This document shows, piece after piece, positions 29,482 through 39,800 of a stretch of 64,000 nt of DNA; the stretch's first letter is position 1; each line of letters starts with the position of its first letter. Below the pieces are notes generated by a model. It saw nothing but the letters and a program-made list of their open reading frames with translations. It had not been told where the DNA came from and made no database searches. This DNA is from Streptococcus oralis (GTDB taxonomy: Bacteria > Bacillota > Bacilli > Lactobacillales > Streptococcaceae), in the NCBI RefSeq assembly GCF_016127915.1, contig NZ_CP066059.1, positions 744,001 to 808,000 of the forward strand. Direction: 5' to 3'. The position numbers and the translations under genes were made by a program.

Positions 29482-29876
29482 ATGCAATTTTCTATAAGCC
29501 ATGTTTTGTTCCAGAAGTGACTAGGACCACTTCCTTCGATAATCATCTGTCTACCGCTAACAGCATAAATCTGCTAGCAGTCAGAGTACTACGTTCGTTT
29601 CCGTGCACTCCATGCCCCGACCAAAATTTGGGTTGCTAGCTTGAGGGGTTTACCGCGTTCCACTCTCTCTGTTTCCAGAAAGACTCCGTCACTGTGGCAC
29701 TTTCAAGCCTATTCTGACCTATCCGAAGACTTAGCCATTTCGACTGCCGTAACGATTTCTCGTCCCTAGGCTTATGGATTCGCCTAGCACAAACACTACA
29801 GGCATCACAGCCTGTGCTAGCATGGACTTTCCTCATGAAAAGAGAACCTCTTCACGCGATTATCCAAAAATTGCAC
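29482..29876 (-). ncRNA. rnpB: RNase P RNA (type B)
   Basis: The catalytic RNA that matures tRNA 5' ends. It is recognised by the minus-strand 5' sequence GTGCAATTTTTGGATAATCG, the near-universal GAGGAAAGTCCATGCTAGCA, the GGCTAAGTCTTCGG region, and the 3' conserved block with ACAGATGATTATCGAAGG ending GAAAATTGCAT. The ends GTGCAATTTT and AAAATTGCAT pair as helix P1. The length of about 395 bases fits type B RNAs of Firmicutes. It lies directly downstream of gpsB, whose stop codon overlaps a TATAAT that may be its -10. This fills the gap between gpsB and the methyltransferase; short open frames inside it are not genes. Confidence 0.97.
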
Positions 29877-29891
29877 TCATTCCTTAGTCAA

Positions 29892-30221
29892 TTATAAATC
29901 TTGGTTGTCTAAGATTTGCTTACCAAATACTTCTTTTTCGAGACGATTTAAGCGTTTCAAAATATCAAAGTTTGTCATTGAAGTAGAAGCTGTTACTTCA
30001 ATAGAGTCTGGTTGAGTTGGAGCCACCTGTGGTTTACGAGATAATTCTTCCTTCAAATCAGCAATCTCTTGACGAAGGGATTTGACCAAAGCTGCGTAGG
30101 TTTCATAGTCCTTAATCACATCGTCTAGGAATTCATCGACCTCTGCTTTGCTGTATCCACGTACTTCACGTCCAAATTCTTGTTCAAAAATATCTTTCGC
30201 TGAAAATATAATACTTGCCAT
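29892..30221 (-). CDS. gpsB: Cell division regulator GpsB
   Basis: A 109-residue coiled-coil protein of the DivIVA/GpsB family that coordinates septal and peripheral peptidoglycan synthesis with StkP and penicillin-binding proteins. The N-terminal membrane-binding domain contains [24 protein letters not shown] in adjacent segments, with the conserved RGY loop. A coiled coil follows, then a short C-terminal trimerisation helix ([15 protein letters not shown]). Start ATG 30221 is preferred: GGAG lies seven bases upstream, and this gives the usual length. The in-frame ATG at 30233 has no ribosome-binding site. Confidence 0.95.
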   Translation of the reverse strand: MASIIFSAKDIFEQEFGREVRGYSKAEVDEFLDDVIKDYETYAALVKSLRQEIADLKEELSRKPQVAPTQPDSIEVTASTSMTNFDILKRLNRLEKEVFGKQILDNQDL

Positions 30222-30250
30222 GTCTCTCTCCATTCTGGGTTACTAGTATT

Positions 30251-30280
30251 ATTATATAAAAAAAGACAAGTAAAAATCAA
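30251..30280 (-). promoter_or_regulatory. Promoter of gpsB
   Basis: On the minus strand TTGATT (30280-30275), 18-base spacer, TATAAT (30256-30251), just after the upstream DUF1273 gene. Confidence 0.75.
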
Positions 30281-30290
30281 GGTCAAAGGC

Positions 30291-30818
30291 TTACTTTTCA
30301 GAAAAATTTTCTACTATTTCATTCAAGTCCTCAAATGTTAATCTTCTTGTAACATAGTCCGCTTGATTTTTCATCATTTGGTAAAAATATCGTAACTTGG
30401 TTTCGTTTTCTTCGTCGTAAAAAAGGTAACAAGTATCTGTATTTTCCAGCAGAAATTTCTGATAATCGCGTAATTGTCCCTTGTGCTCATATTGTGGATA
30501 GGCGTATTTGACAAAATCAACCTGCTTGAACTCACTCAATTTCGCTTGATTTGCTTCATTCCAATTACTGCCATGGGTTTCAAAATCAAAAATGGTCGCC
30601 AGTTGAAATCCATAGTCTGCTTTCATGTCTTTTGCCACCTGAAGCGCCCAGTACTCAAAGCCCAAGGTCCCTGTAAAGACAAGCCAGGTCACCCCATCCT
30701 CTGCTAGACGTTCCAAGTCTCTCCGAATAGCTGTTTTGATAATATCAACGCGAATATCCTTGTCATTAAAGAGACCAAGGTCGAAGGCTGAATAGCCTAA
30801 AATCAAGGCTGATGTCAT
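30291..30818 (-). CDS. DUF1273 (YpsA-like) family protein
   Basis: A 175-residue protein of the DUF1273/YpsA family with a Rossmann-like SLOG fold. Conserved parts include the start [17 protein letters not shown], a GxxGFE-type loop in [15 protein letters not shown], and [16 protein letters not shown]. In Bacillus and Staphylococcus relatives are linked to division and gpsB. Start ATG 30818 gives the family's N terminus; the 28 upstream in-frame codons run into the divergent recU promoter. The molecular function is not established. Confidence 0.85.
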   Translation of the reverse strand: MTSALILGYSAFDLGLFNDKDIRVDIIKTAIRRDLERLAEDGVTWLVFTGTLGFEYWALQVAKDMKADYGFQLATIFDFETHGSNWNEANQAKLSEFKQVDFVKYAYPQYEHKGQLRDYQKFLLENTDTCYLFYDEENETKLRYFYQMMKNQADYVTRRLTFEDLNEIVENFSEK

Positions 30819-30840
30819 TTTTAACCCTTTCTTTGTAAAT

Positions 30841-30852
30841 TTATGATATAAT
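30841..30852 (+). promoter_or_regulatory. Extended -10 of recU-pbp1a
   Basis: TATGATATAAT contains an extended -10 (TG-A-TATAAT at 30847-30852), 32 bases before the recU ATG. No good -35 is visible. Confidence 0.5.
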
Positions 30853-30884
30853 AGAGTGATGTTATTGTACCAATAAGGAGAATT

Positions 30885-31481
30885 ATGGTCAACTATCCAC
30901 ATAAAATTTCATCTCAAAAGAGGCAAGCACCCCTGACACAAACTAAAAATTTCGCAAATCGGGGAATGTCTTTTGAAAAGATGATCAATGCTACGAACGA
31001 CTACTATTTGTCGCATGGGTTAGCTGTTATTCACAAGAAACCGACTCCCATCCAAATCGTACGTGTCGACTATCCCCAACGAAGTCGTGCCAAGATTGTT
31101 GAAGCCTACTTTAGACAAGCTTCAACTACTGACTATTCAGGGGTTTATGATGGATACTACATCGACTTTGAAGCAAAGGAAACCAGGCAAAAACATGCGA
31201 TTCCGATGAAGAATTTTCATCTCCATCAGATCCAGCATATGGAACAAGTCCTTGCCCAGCAAGGAATCTGCTTTGTACTTCTTCACTTTTCTTCTCAGCA
31301 AGAAACCTACTTATTGCCGGCTATTGACCTCATCCGTTTCTATCATCAAGATAAGGGACAGAAGTCAATGCCACTTGGATATATTCGAGAAAATGGATAT
31401 CGGATTGAGCCTGGTGCCTTTCCTCAAATTCCCTACCTCGACATTATCAAAGAACATTTACTAGGTGGTAAAACAAGATGA
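30885..31481 (+). CDS. recU: Holliday junction resolvase RecU
   Basis: A 198-residue resolvase for recombination intermediates. The N terminus has the family's [21 protein letters not shown] block. The nuclease core has [19 protein letters not shown] with the D...E-x-K metal-binding pattern, then [21 protein letters not shown] in two adjacent segments. AAGGAG precedes the ATG. Its stop overlaps the pbp1a start by four bases, the usual recU-pbp arrangement in Firmicutes. Confidence 0.96.
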   Translation: MVNYPHKISSQKRQAPLTQTKNFANRGMSFEKMINATNDYYLSHGLAVIHKKPTPIQIVRVDYPQRSRAKIVEAYFRQASTTDYSGVYDGYYIDFEAKETRQKHAIPMKNFHLHQIQHMEQVLAQQGICFVLLHFSSQQETYLLPAIDLIRFYHQDKGQKSMPLGYIRENGYRIEPGAFPQIPYLDIIKEHLLGGKTR

Positions 31482-33646
31482 ACAAACAAACTTTTCTGCG
31501 AATAGCTAAATATGTCAGTATCAGTCTCTTAACTGTATTTATCGCAGCTGTAATGCTTGGTGGAGGTCTCTTCCTCTACTATGTTAGCAAGGCTCCAGAA
31601 CTTTCTGAAAGTAAACTAGTCGCTACAACGTCAAGTAAGATCTATGATAGCAATGACGAGCTTATCGCTGATCTTGGATCGGAACGTCGGGTCAATGCTC
31701 AAGCAAACGAAATACCGACCGATTTGGTCAACGCTATTGTTTCAATTGAGGACCATCGCTTCTTTAATCACCGAGGAATCGACACGATCCGTATCCTAGG
31801 TGCTACCCTACGAAACCTTCGTGGGGGGGGAGGTCTGCAAGGAGCTTCAACCTTGACGCAGCAGTTGATTAAATTAACTTACTTCTCTACGTCAACTTCT
31901 GACCAAAACCTTTCTCGTAAGGCTCAGGAGGCATGGCTCGCCGTTCAGCTAGAACAAAAAGCGACTAAACAAGAGATCTTGACCTACTACATCAACAAGG
32001 TTTACATGTCAAACGGTAACTACGGAATGCAGACAGCTGCCCAAAGTTACTATGGCAAGGATCTCAAAGATTTAAGTATTCCTCAACTGGCTCTCCTTGC
32101 CGGTATGCCTCAGGCTCCAAACCAGTATGATCCATACTCGCATCCAGAAGCTGCTCAAGAACGTCGTAATCTCGTCCTCTCTGAGATGAAGGGGCAAGGT
32201 TACATTACAGCTGAGCAATATGAAAAAGCAATTAATACTCCGATTACAGATGGACTTCAAAGTCTAAAATCGGCTAATAGCTATCCTCCATACATGGACA
32301 ACTATCTCAAAGAGGTAATCGATCAAGTCGAACAAGAAACAGGCTACAACCTCTTAACGACTGGTATGGATGTCTACACCAACGTTGATCCTAAAGTTCA
32401 ACAACATCTCTGGGATATCTACAATACTGACGAGTATGTCAACTATCCAGATGATGAAATGCAAGTAGCTTCAACAATCGTGGATGTGACAAACGGGAAA
32501 GTCATTGCTCAGTTAGGTTCTCGTCACCAATCAAGCAATGTTTCCTTCGGAATCAACCAAGCTGTTGAAACCAACCGTGACTGGGGTTCTACCATGAAGC
32601 CAATCACAGACTATGCTCCTGCCTTGGAGTATGACATCTACGATTCAACTGCTTCGATTGTACACGATGTTCCTTATAACTATCCTGGAACAGATACCCC
32701 TGTTTACAACTGGGATAGAAGTTATTTTGGAAATATCACCATCCAATATGCGCTCCAACAATCACGAAACGTTACAGCTGTAGAAACCTTGAACAAAGTC
32801 GGTTTGGATAGAGCCAAGACCTTCCTAAATGGAATCGGTATTGACTATCCAGATATGCACTATGCCAACGCGATTTCAAGTAACACGACTGAGTCGGACA
32901 AAAAGTATGGAGCAAGTAGCGAGAAAATGGCTGCTGCTTACGCTTCTTTTGCTAACGGTGGTATCTACCGTAAACCTATGTATATCAACAAGATTGTCTT
33001 TAGTGATGGCAGTTCAAAAGAATTCTCTGATTCTGGTACACGTGCTATGAAAGAAACGACAGCCTATATGATGACAGATATGATGAAAACCGTCTTGGCA
33101 TACGGAACTGGTCGAGGAGCCTACCTCCCTTGGCTACCACAAGCTGGTAAAACTGGTACGTCAAACTATACAGATGATGAGATTGAAAACTACATTAAAA
33201 ATACGGGTTATGTAGCTCCGGACGAAATGTTCGTTGGCTATACTCGTAAATATTCAATGGCAGTTTGGACAGGTTACTCAAATCGTCTTACTCCTATCGT
33301 TGGTGATGGCTTCTATGTTGCAGCTAAGGTCTACCGTTCAATGATGACTTATCTCTCCGAAGATGATCATCCTGGTGACTGGACTATGCCTGAGGGTCTC
33401 TACAGAAGTGGGGAATTCGTATTTAAAAATGGTGCTCGTTCTACATGGACTACACCTGCTCCACAGCAAGCCCCATCAACTGAAAGTTCAAGCTCATCAT
33501 CAGAAAGCTCAACTTCACAGTCTAGTACAACTACTCCAAGCACGAATAATAGTGCAAACAATAATACCAATAACCAGCAACCAAATACAACGCCTGGTCA
33601 ACAAAACCAGAACCAAAATCAGAATCCTCAACCAGCACAACCATAA
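31478..33646 (+). CDS. pbp1a: Penicillin-binding protein 1A with resistance-type residues
   Basis: A 722-residue bifunctional class A PBP. It has an N-terminal cytoplasmic tail and membrane anchor (about residues 10-35), a GT51 glycosyltransferase domain ([25 protein letters not shown]), and a transpeptidase domain with S371TMK, S429RN and K558TG. A Ser/Gln/Asn-rich C-terminal tail follows. Residue numbering is one higher than in pneumococcus. The STMK box is intact. However, Thr433 occupies the position of pneumococcal Pro432, and NTGY (575-578) replaces TSQF (574-577); both changes are known from penicillin-resistant mosaic alleles. A run of eight G lies at 31823-31830 in the LRGGGG codons. 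Confidence 0.96.
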   Translation: MNKQTFLRIAKYVSISLLTVFIAAVMLGGGLFLYYVSKAPELSESKLVATTSSKIYDSNDELIADLGSERRVNAQANEIPTDLVNAIVSIEDHRFFNHRGIDTIRILGATLRNLRGGGGLQGASTLTQQLIKLTYFSTSTSDQNLSRKAQEAWLAVQLEQKATKQEILTYYINKVYMSNGNYGMQTAAQSYYGKDLKDLSIPQLALLAGMPQAPNQYDPYSHPEAAQERRNLVLSEMKGQGYITAEQYEKAINTPITDGLQSLKSANSYPPYMDNYLKEVIDQVEQETGYNLLTTGMDVYTNVDPKVQQHLWDIYNTDEYVNYPDDEMQVASTIVDVTNGKVIAQLGSRHQSSNVSFGINQAVETNRDWGSTMKPITDYAPALEYDIYDSTASIVHDVPYNYPGTDTPVYNWDRSYFGNITIQYALQQSRNVTAVETLNKVGLDRAKTFLNGIGIDYPDMHYANAISSNTTESDKKYGASSEKMAAAYASFANGGIYRKPMYINKIVFSDGSSKEFSDSGTRAMKETTAYMMTDMMKTVLAYGTGRGAYLPWLPQAGKTGTSNYTDDEIENYIKNTGYVAPDEMFVGYTRKYSMAVWTGYSNRLTPIVGDGFYVAAKVYRSMMTYLSEDDHPGDWTMPEGLYRSGEFVFKNGARSTWTTPAPQQAPSTESSSSSSESSTSQSSTTTPSTNNSANNNTNNQQPNTTPGQQNQNQNQNPQPAQP

Positions 33647-33651
33647 CATTT

Positions 33652-33680
33652 ATCACCCGGATTTTTCTGGGTGATTTTTT
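33652..33680 (+). terminator. Terminator of recU-pbp1a
   Basis: ATCACCC (33652-33658) and GGGTGAT (33669-33675) form the stem, followed by a run of T. Confidence 0.88.
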
Positions 33681-33710
33681 CATAGCACTATTGCATTTAT
33701 GTGCTTGACA

Positions 33711-33745
33711 AAAGCCTGAGAAGACATCTTCTCAGGCTTTTTCTG
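33711..33745. terminator. Bidirectional terminator
   Basis: AAAGCCTGAGAAGA and TCTTCTCAGGCTTT flank a two-base loop, with T on the plus and A on the minus entry side. It separates pbp1a from the convergent glycosidase gene. Confidence 0.85.
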
Positions 33746-33813
33746 TACTATAAACCTCATTGGGAAAGATAGGAAACGGATTTCGTAATCTTGTTAAGAG
33801 GTTTTACTAAATA

Positions 33814-36800
33814 CTAGTCTTTCTTTGTTTTTGCTACAAAGAGAGCAGATAGGGCTAGGCTAACACCTGCTAGGAAGAGGGCCGTGTCAGATTGGCTCTC
33901 ACCTGTTGCTGGCAAGCTTTGTTCAGTAGTTTCTTGCTTCGTCACTTCTTGTTTTAGATCCGGTGCCGGTGTCTTACCTTCATCTGAAGCAAGTGAGCTA
34001 AGTTTAAACTCAGGTTTCTCTACCGTTGGAGCAGCTTGCTCACCTACTGCCGCTACTGGGCCTGTGTACTCTGGTACTTCATTGACTAAGGCTTCAACTG
34101 CATTGACACCACCCTTGAACTCAGGTTTCTCTACTGTTGGAGCAGCTTGGTCACCTACTGTCGCTACTGGGCCTGTGTACTCTGGAAGGTCATGCACTAG
34201 GGCTTCAACTGCATTGACACCACCAGTAAATTCAGGAACTTCAAGCACTGGTGCTGGTTCTTCACCCTTGCTTGATTGAACAGCTTCCTCTGTTAATTCT
34301 TGATAGAAGCTTGCCAATTCATAAAACTCGGCCTTGCCACTTTCCCAGGCTAATTTGACATCTAGAAGAGTGCCACCATTTCGGATAGCGAAGGTTTGGA
34401 GACTGGATGTAATGGCACCGAGGTCTAGCCAACTGTCCTGACCATCCTTCAGTGTTCTCGCAAGAACACGTGCCTTAGCTCCTTCAGGAAGACTGGAAAT
34501 GAGACGAAGGTGATTGGCATTGGTTGGCTCAGATAAGTGATACACCAATTCGCCCTTGTCTTTTTCAGACTTGTAGCTGGTCAAGACTTTGCCATCTACA
34601 AGATTATTATAAAGATTGCCTTGGCTTTCTCCACTACTTCCTTCTACTGTTGGATCATTGATTGGTTTGACAAATTCACCATCGTTGATGACCAATTCTG
34701 TAAAGCCTACAAAACGGGCATCATAGTCTGCTGTATAGAGGACACGGAGATAGTTAGCTTTGACTGGTGTTGTCAATTCACCCTCGATATAGCGATTTCC
34801 TGGCATCTTAGAATCATGTGTCCAACCATCTGTCAATGAATCATCGTGTTGGCTATTGGCCACACCATCTCCTACTGTCACGACATCTGTCCAAGTTTTA
34901 CCGTCTTGGCTGACTTGAATCTTACCATCACGAAGGTAGTTTTGAGTTCCGTCTTGGATGTAGGCTCTGATCTTCTTGATAGTGCGTTCGCTACCAAGTT
35001 TCAAGGTTACGTGGCCATCTTTATGGGCGTAGTCTGAAAACTCAACGAAGTTGTTGTAAACACCGTCAAATAGTTGATCTAGGTTGTTCAGCTTACGAAC
35101 ATCATTGCTTCCGTATGTTGGATGAATGCCCATTGTTGTGGATTCTAGTTTGGTTGGTTGCACTTCTTTGGTCGTCACAAGTAGAGAAGTGGCTGTCACA
35201 GCTTGTTCCTGATCTGTTTTATTGACCAGACGCACATAACGTACCAAGTGACTCACTACAGATCTGTCTGTCAACTGGCTAGCTGGCGTCCACTCTTGCG
35301 CATTTGCAGAGTACTCTAGACTAAGAGCAGGGTTTGCCTGACCTTGGAGCTGGATGCTCTTAATCTGATGGATACGGTCAAGCTTCATTCCTAGATACCT
35401 ATGAGCAGGGAGTTTGGTTCCAGCTGGAATTTGAAGTTCGTAACTGCCCAAGCTATCCACTACTGGTGTTTCCTTCAAGGCGTCGACGTTGGTGTCTGTT
35501 AACTCACTGTTTCCAGAGCGTGTCTCAACAGAGAAGTCCTGGATACGCCACCAGAGGTCGAGGGCCTTGGTATTGCGGACTCGGATGTAACGAGCGTTGA
35601 TCGCTCTGGTCACTTCCTTGGTTTGTTCTCCTGATAGGCGATCCAACTCTTGCCATGCAGTTCCATCTGTAGAGTACTCAAGTACACCTGCAGCAAGCTT
35701 ATCACCCGTTCCTTGGCGAAGCCGTACTTTAGTGACTGACTTGACTTCACCGAGGTCAAGTTGTGCCCAGGCATCTACTGGAGTTGTATTGCTACCATCA
35801 GCATTTGCCATCATGGCTTCTGTATTGTCCTTGCCATCAGTGATTTGATGAGCTGAGGTATTTAGTTTGTAAACTAAGTTTGAGCTTAGACTAACTGTCG
35901 TTGCTTGTTGGCTACGAGCTTTTTCAACTGGACGGTTGACTGCAATTTCCTGAACTGCAAACCAAGTGTTCTCGCGGTCTGCTGTCGCAATCATGCGAAC
36001 TGCCTTGGCCTTGATAGTGAGATTTTCAAACTTAAGTAGGGATTCATTTCCGACATAGCTTGGCTCTTTCAAGGTTATCCAGTTATCGTTTTCATCTTGA
36101 TACTGCACTTCTGCCTTACTAAAGGTATCACGTGGATTTGCCTGCGTTCCCATTGCAAAGGTCAAGGTTTGGATCGCTACCGGCTTGTTGAACTTCATAC
36201 CAATATAATCACCTGTCTTGATGCTGTTTGGTGATTTAATAATCGCATGAGTTGCCAAGTCGCCATCCGTTACTTCTGCCAAACCACCTTCTACACCTGT
36301 TCGATTGGTGATAAAGGTGCTGATGATTTGGTCTGGATGCAAGACTTTTTGAACTTCAGACGCTAGAACTTCTTTCAAGGATAGGATAAATGGACGAATA
36401 TGTTGAACACCCAATTCAGCTTTTTCCATATGGTCTACATAATGGAAGGTGTGAGTTTGAGACTGTTCGTACAATTTCAAACCTTTATAGTAGCTATCCC
36501 AAAGTTTGGCTGCATCGTTTGTAGCCATGGCTTCAGTTCCTGTAAGGAAGGCATCGAGGGCATTCATTTGGTCGATTGCATTATCCAACCAATAGTGGAT
36601 TTGCGCAACCATTTTTTTATCACCTGATGCTTTATAGAGTTCGGCTGCTTCTTTAATCTTGGCAAATTCTGCACGCAAGGCTGCACGTTCTGCAGTCACA
36701 TCCTGACCTGCTTTGAGCTTGGTCATGAAGTCTGTTAATTTTGGAGCCAAGTCTACAGATTCTTCTAGTTTGACGACACGATTATCCATGTTTTGGTTGA

Positions 36801-39800
36801 TCATGTGCTTACCAAGTTCGCGGAAGGCTGCTGATACCTTGCTATCTTCAAAATGACCATTTTCTACAAAGTTGAAGGCAATGTCATTGATTTTCTTAGC
36901 TTCTTCTTCTGATTTCCACTGTTTCCATGAGTATTGAGCTCCTGAAAAGAGGGCAATCTTAGATGGTTCAGACTGTTGCATTGGGTTCAACATGATACCA
37001 GACAGCAAGCTTGGATCCACATTTGGATGAAGGAATTTCTCACCACCACCTAGAATCAAGTGTTGTTTCGAGTTATCTGTTACAGGCCAGTTAATCCAAA
37101 GTGAAACTGGGCGATAGGTCTTGCCACCTGCGGATAGATTGTTTTTGAGAGTTGAAAGGAAGCTTTCAGATACTTCACCCCAAATCTTACCACCCGTCAA
37201 GGTCATGGTTGTTGATCTTGGGAGATTTTCATTGAGGGATTTCAACTCATCCTCACGTCCATTACCCCAATACTGGCCAGGAACAAAGATCATTTCTTTG
37301 CGAAGACCGCTGTAAGTTCCCTGCATTTCAGTCAACCACTTGGTCATATCTTGCATCAAGCGGTTGTAGCTATTGTAGCCTCCGACTGGGCTTGGAGCAT
37401 CATCTGCAAGGATACCAAATTCGCGGACACCCACTTTCATCAACTGAGTAAATTTAGCCTTGATGGTTGCCAAATCTTCTTGGTAATGTGCTTCATTGCC
37501 AAAGCGGATACGGTTGTTCATGAATGGATGGATGGTCCAGACATAGCGGGTTTTACTTTGATTTCCAACACGAGCAAGTTCACGGATTTCAGCTAGTTTT
37601 TCTTCTGGATAGAGTTCACGCCATTTCTTGTTGTGGTATGGATCATCTTTTGGTGCAAAGAAGTATTGGTTCAATTTCAAATCGCCACCAAAACGCATGA
37701 GCTCTGCACGATCTGCGTTAGACCATGGGTTTCCATAGTAACCTTCGATGAAACCACGGTTCTTGAGCTCTGCGTAATCTTCTACTGTCACATTGCGAAG
37801 GACTGGCACTTGGCTTTCCTTGAGCATGTGTTTCAAGGTTGTCAAACCATAGAAAACTGCATCAGTGTCTTTTCCGACGATGGAAATCGAATTATCCTTG
37901 ATGCTCAAGACATAGGCGTCAATCTTGTCAAAGAGACCTGCTGAAACATTGGACAAGTTTTGCTCTGCTTGTGAACCTTGTCCATGCACTCCAAGATAGA
38001 TATTGGTTGCGCCAGCGATTGCCGCCTTACCAGTTGTATAAGATACTTGATTGTCCTGCAAAACACTCTTCAAGCGATTACGAGTATAGATATCGAGCTG
38101 ATCGCCCATGACCAGATTGACTTGCTTGCGAAGAGCTGTGACACCTTCGCCATAAGTCACTTTTTGTGGCGTTGGGAAGACCTTGTACTCTTTCTTGAGA
38201 TAGTCTGCGCTCTTGCTAGCAGCTGCAATGCTGTCTTCGCTAGCTGGTTTGCTTGCAGTAAATTGATCAGCCAATTCAACTGTTCCATCACCAGTTTGCT
38301 CTACTTTTGGTTTTTCAGGTGTAGTTGGTTTTTCTGGTTGACTTGGTGCAGGCGTTTCTTGCTCTTCTTTGACAGGTTTCAATAGATGAACTTCAGCTGC
38401 ACTTGCAAAACCACCAACGCCTTCCAATACTTTCAACTCAATCTTGTTTGTATGTACCGCCGTAAAGTTGACTGTTTTTTCTTGGGCGTTGTTGTCCCAG
38501 CTTCCTTCTGAAACCTTGACCATTTGGCCATCTTTTTGTGCGTAGATTTCGTAGCGCGTCACAACACCATTTCCACCACCTGGGCGTGGGAGATAAGTCA
38601 AGCCATTGACTTTTTCTGCTTCTTTCAAGGTCATAGTAAGGGTGTATGGAGCAGTGTCACCAGTCCATTTAGTATGCCAGAAGGTATTTGGATCATTGTC
38701 AAAGGCCTTTTCAACAGCGCCTTCAGTCGCGTTCCCTGGAAGTTGCTGACTGCTTGCGGTTGCCGTAATCTTATCATTTGAAATCAAGCGAGGATTTACA
38801 AATGGTTTGTCTGACAACTCTGCGCTATGCAAGATTCCTTTGAAACCACCGATGCTTTCAAGCGGTAATACCAAGCTATTGTGGGCAAAGCGAGGGTGAG
38901 CTGGATTTGCAATACGCTCAATCTTTTCACCATCCACATAGACTTCTGTAGATTGTGGTTTGGTCACGATGGAGATTTGATAACGTTTGTTCTTTTCAAG
39001 TTTTTTATTGAATTGGATATGGAACTGTTCAAACTGGTAAGCAAGGTAGCCGTCTTTATCAGCTAGATAGATACGGTTGTCACCACTTGTTGAGAAGGTT
39101 TGTTCCCCGTCTCCAGTGACAGTTACATCAAACTTCAAGACATGACTTGGACCAACATCACCAGCCAATCCTTCGATACTGCTGTCTTTCTCAAAAGCCA
39201 ATCCCTGTTCGCTTGCCTTCACTTTCTTGCTTGCATAGTTCTTGACTGTTTCAGGATTGATGGTAAACAAGTCGCTTTGATCAACCTCTTTATCAGGATT
39301 TGACTGTGGCGCATAAGGGCTCGTTGGTAGGGTACGTTCTGCAAAGGTCGCAGCTGCACGATCAGATCCCCAAGTGCGCTCCGCAGTAGTTTGCATGCTC
39401 TTGAAGAAGCGTTTAAAGATATCATAAGAGGTCAAACCTGTCTCATGAAGGTCAATATTGTCATTCCAAACTGCGTGACCACCACCAAGGATACTTGGAT
39501 GAGAAGCTGGTAGAAGCGGACCTCCACCTGTTCTAAAATCATTTGGTGTCCAGCTATTGTACTGACGTTCGTAGTTAGCATAGTCCCCGTAGGCTGCTTG
39601 ACTATTGCTTCCACTTGGCACACTATAGGTCGGTACATCCGTGATGTTGATAATCTTAGCTCCCTGAGCAATGGCTTCATTTGGTCGTTGCCATCCGATA
39701 CTCCAGATATCAACTTCTACTCCGTTCCAATCAACAGGGGTGTTCCCTCGTTTCGCACTGAGTGAGCCCCAGATACGAGGAGTGTAACCCTTTCCTTTAA

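Noticed and set aside
29636..29836. Short open reading frame on the minus strand
   Set aside because: It lies wholly inside the RNase P RNA.
31823..31830. Run of eight G in pbp1a as a phase-variation tract
   Set aside because: It encodes a glycine stretch usual in PBP1a; the gene is essential-like and short G8 tracts are not known switches in streptococci.
33711..33745. Strong inverted repeat as an insertion-sequence end
   Set aside because: Its stem, two-base loop and flanking T/A runs are typical of a bidirectional terminator between convergent genes.
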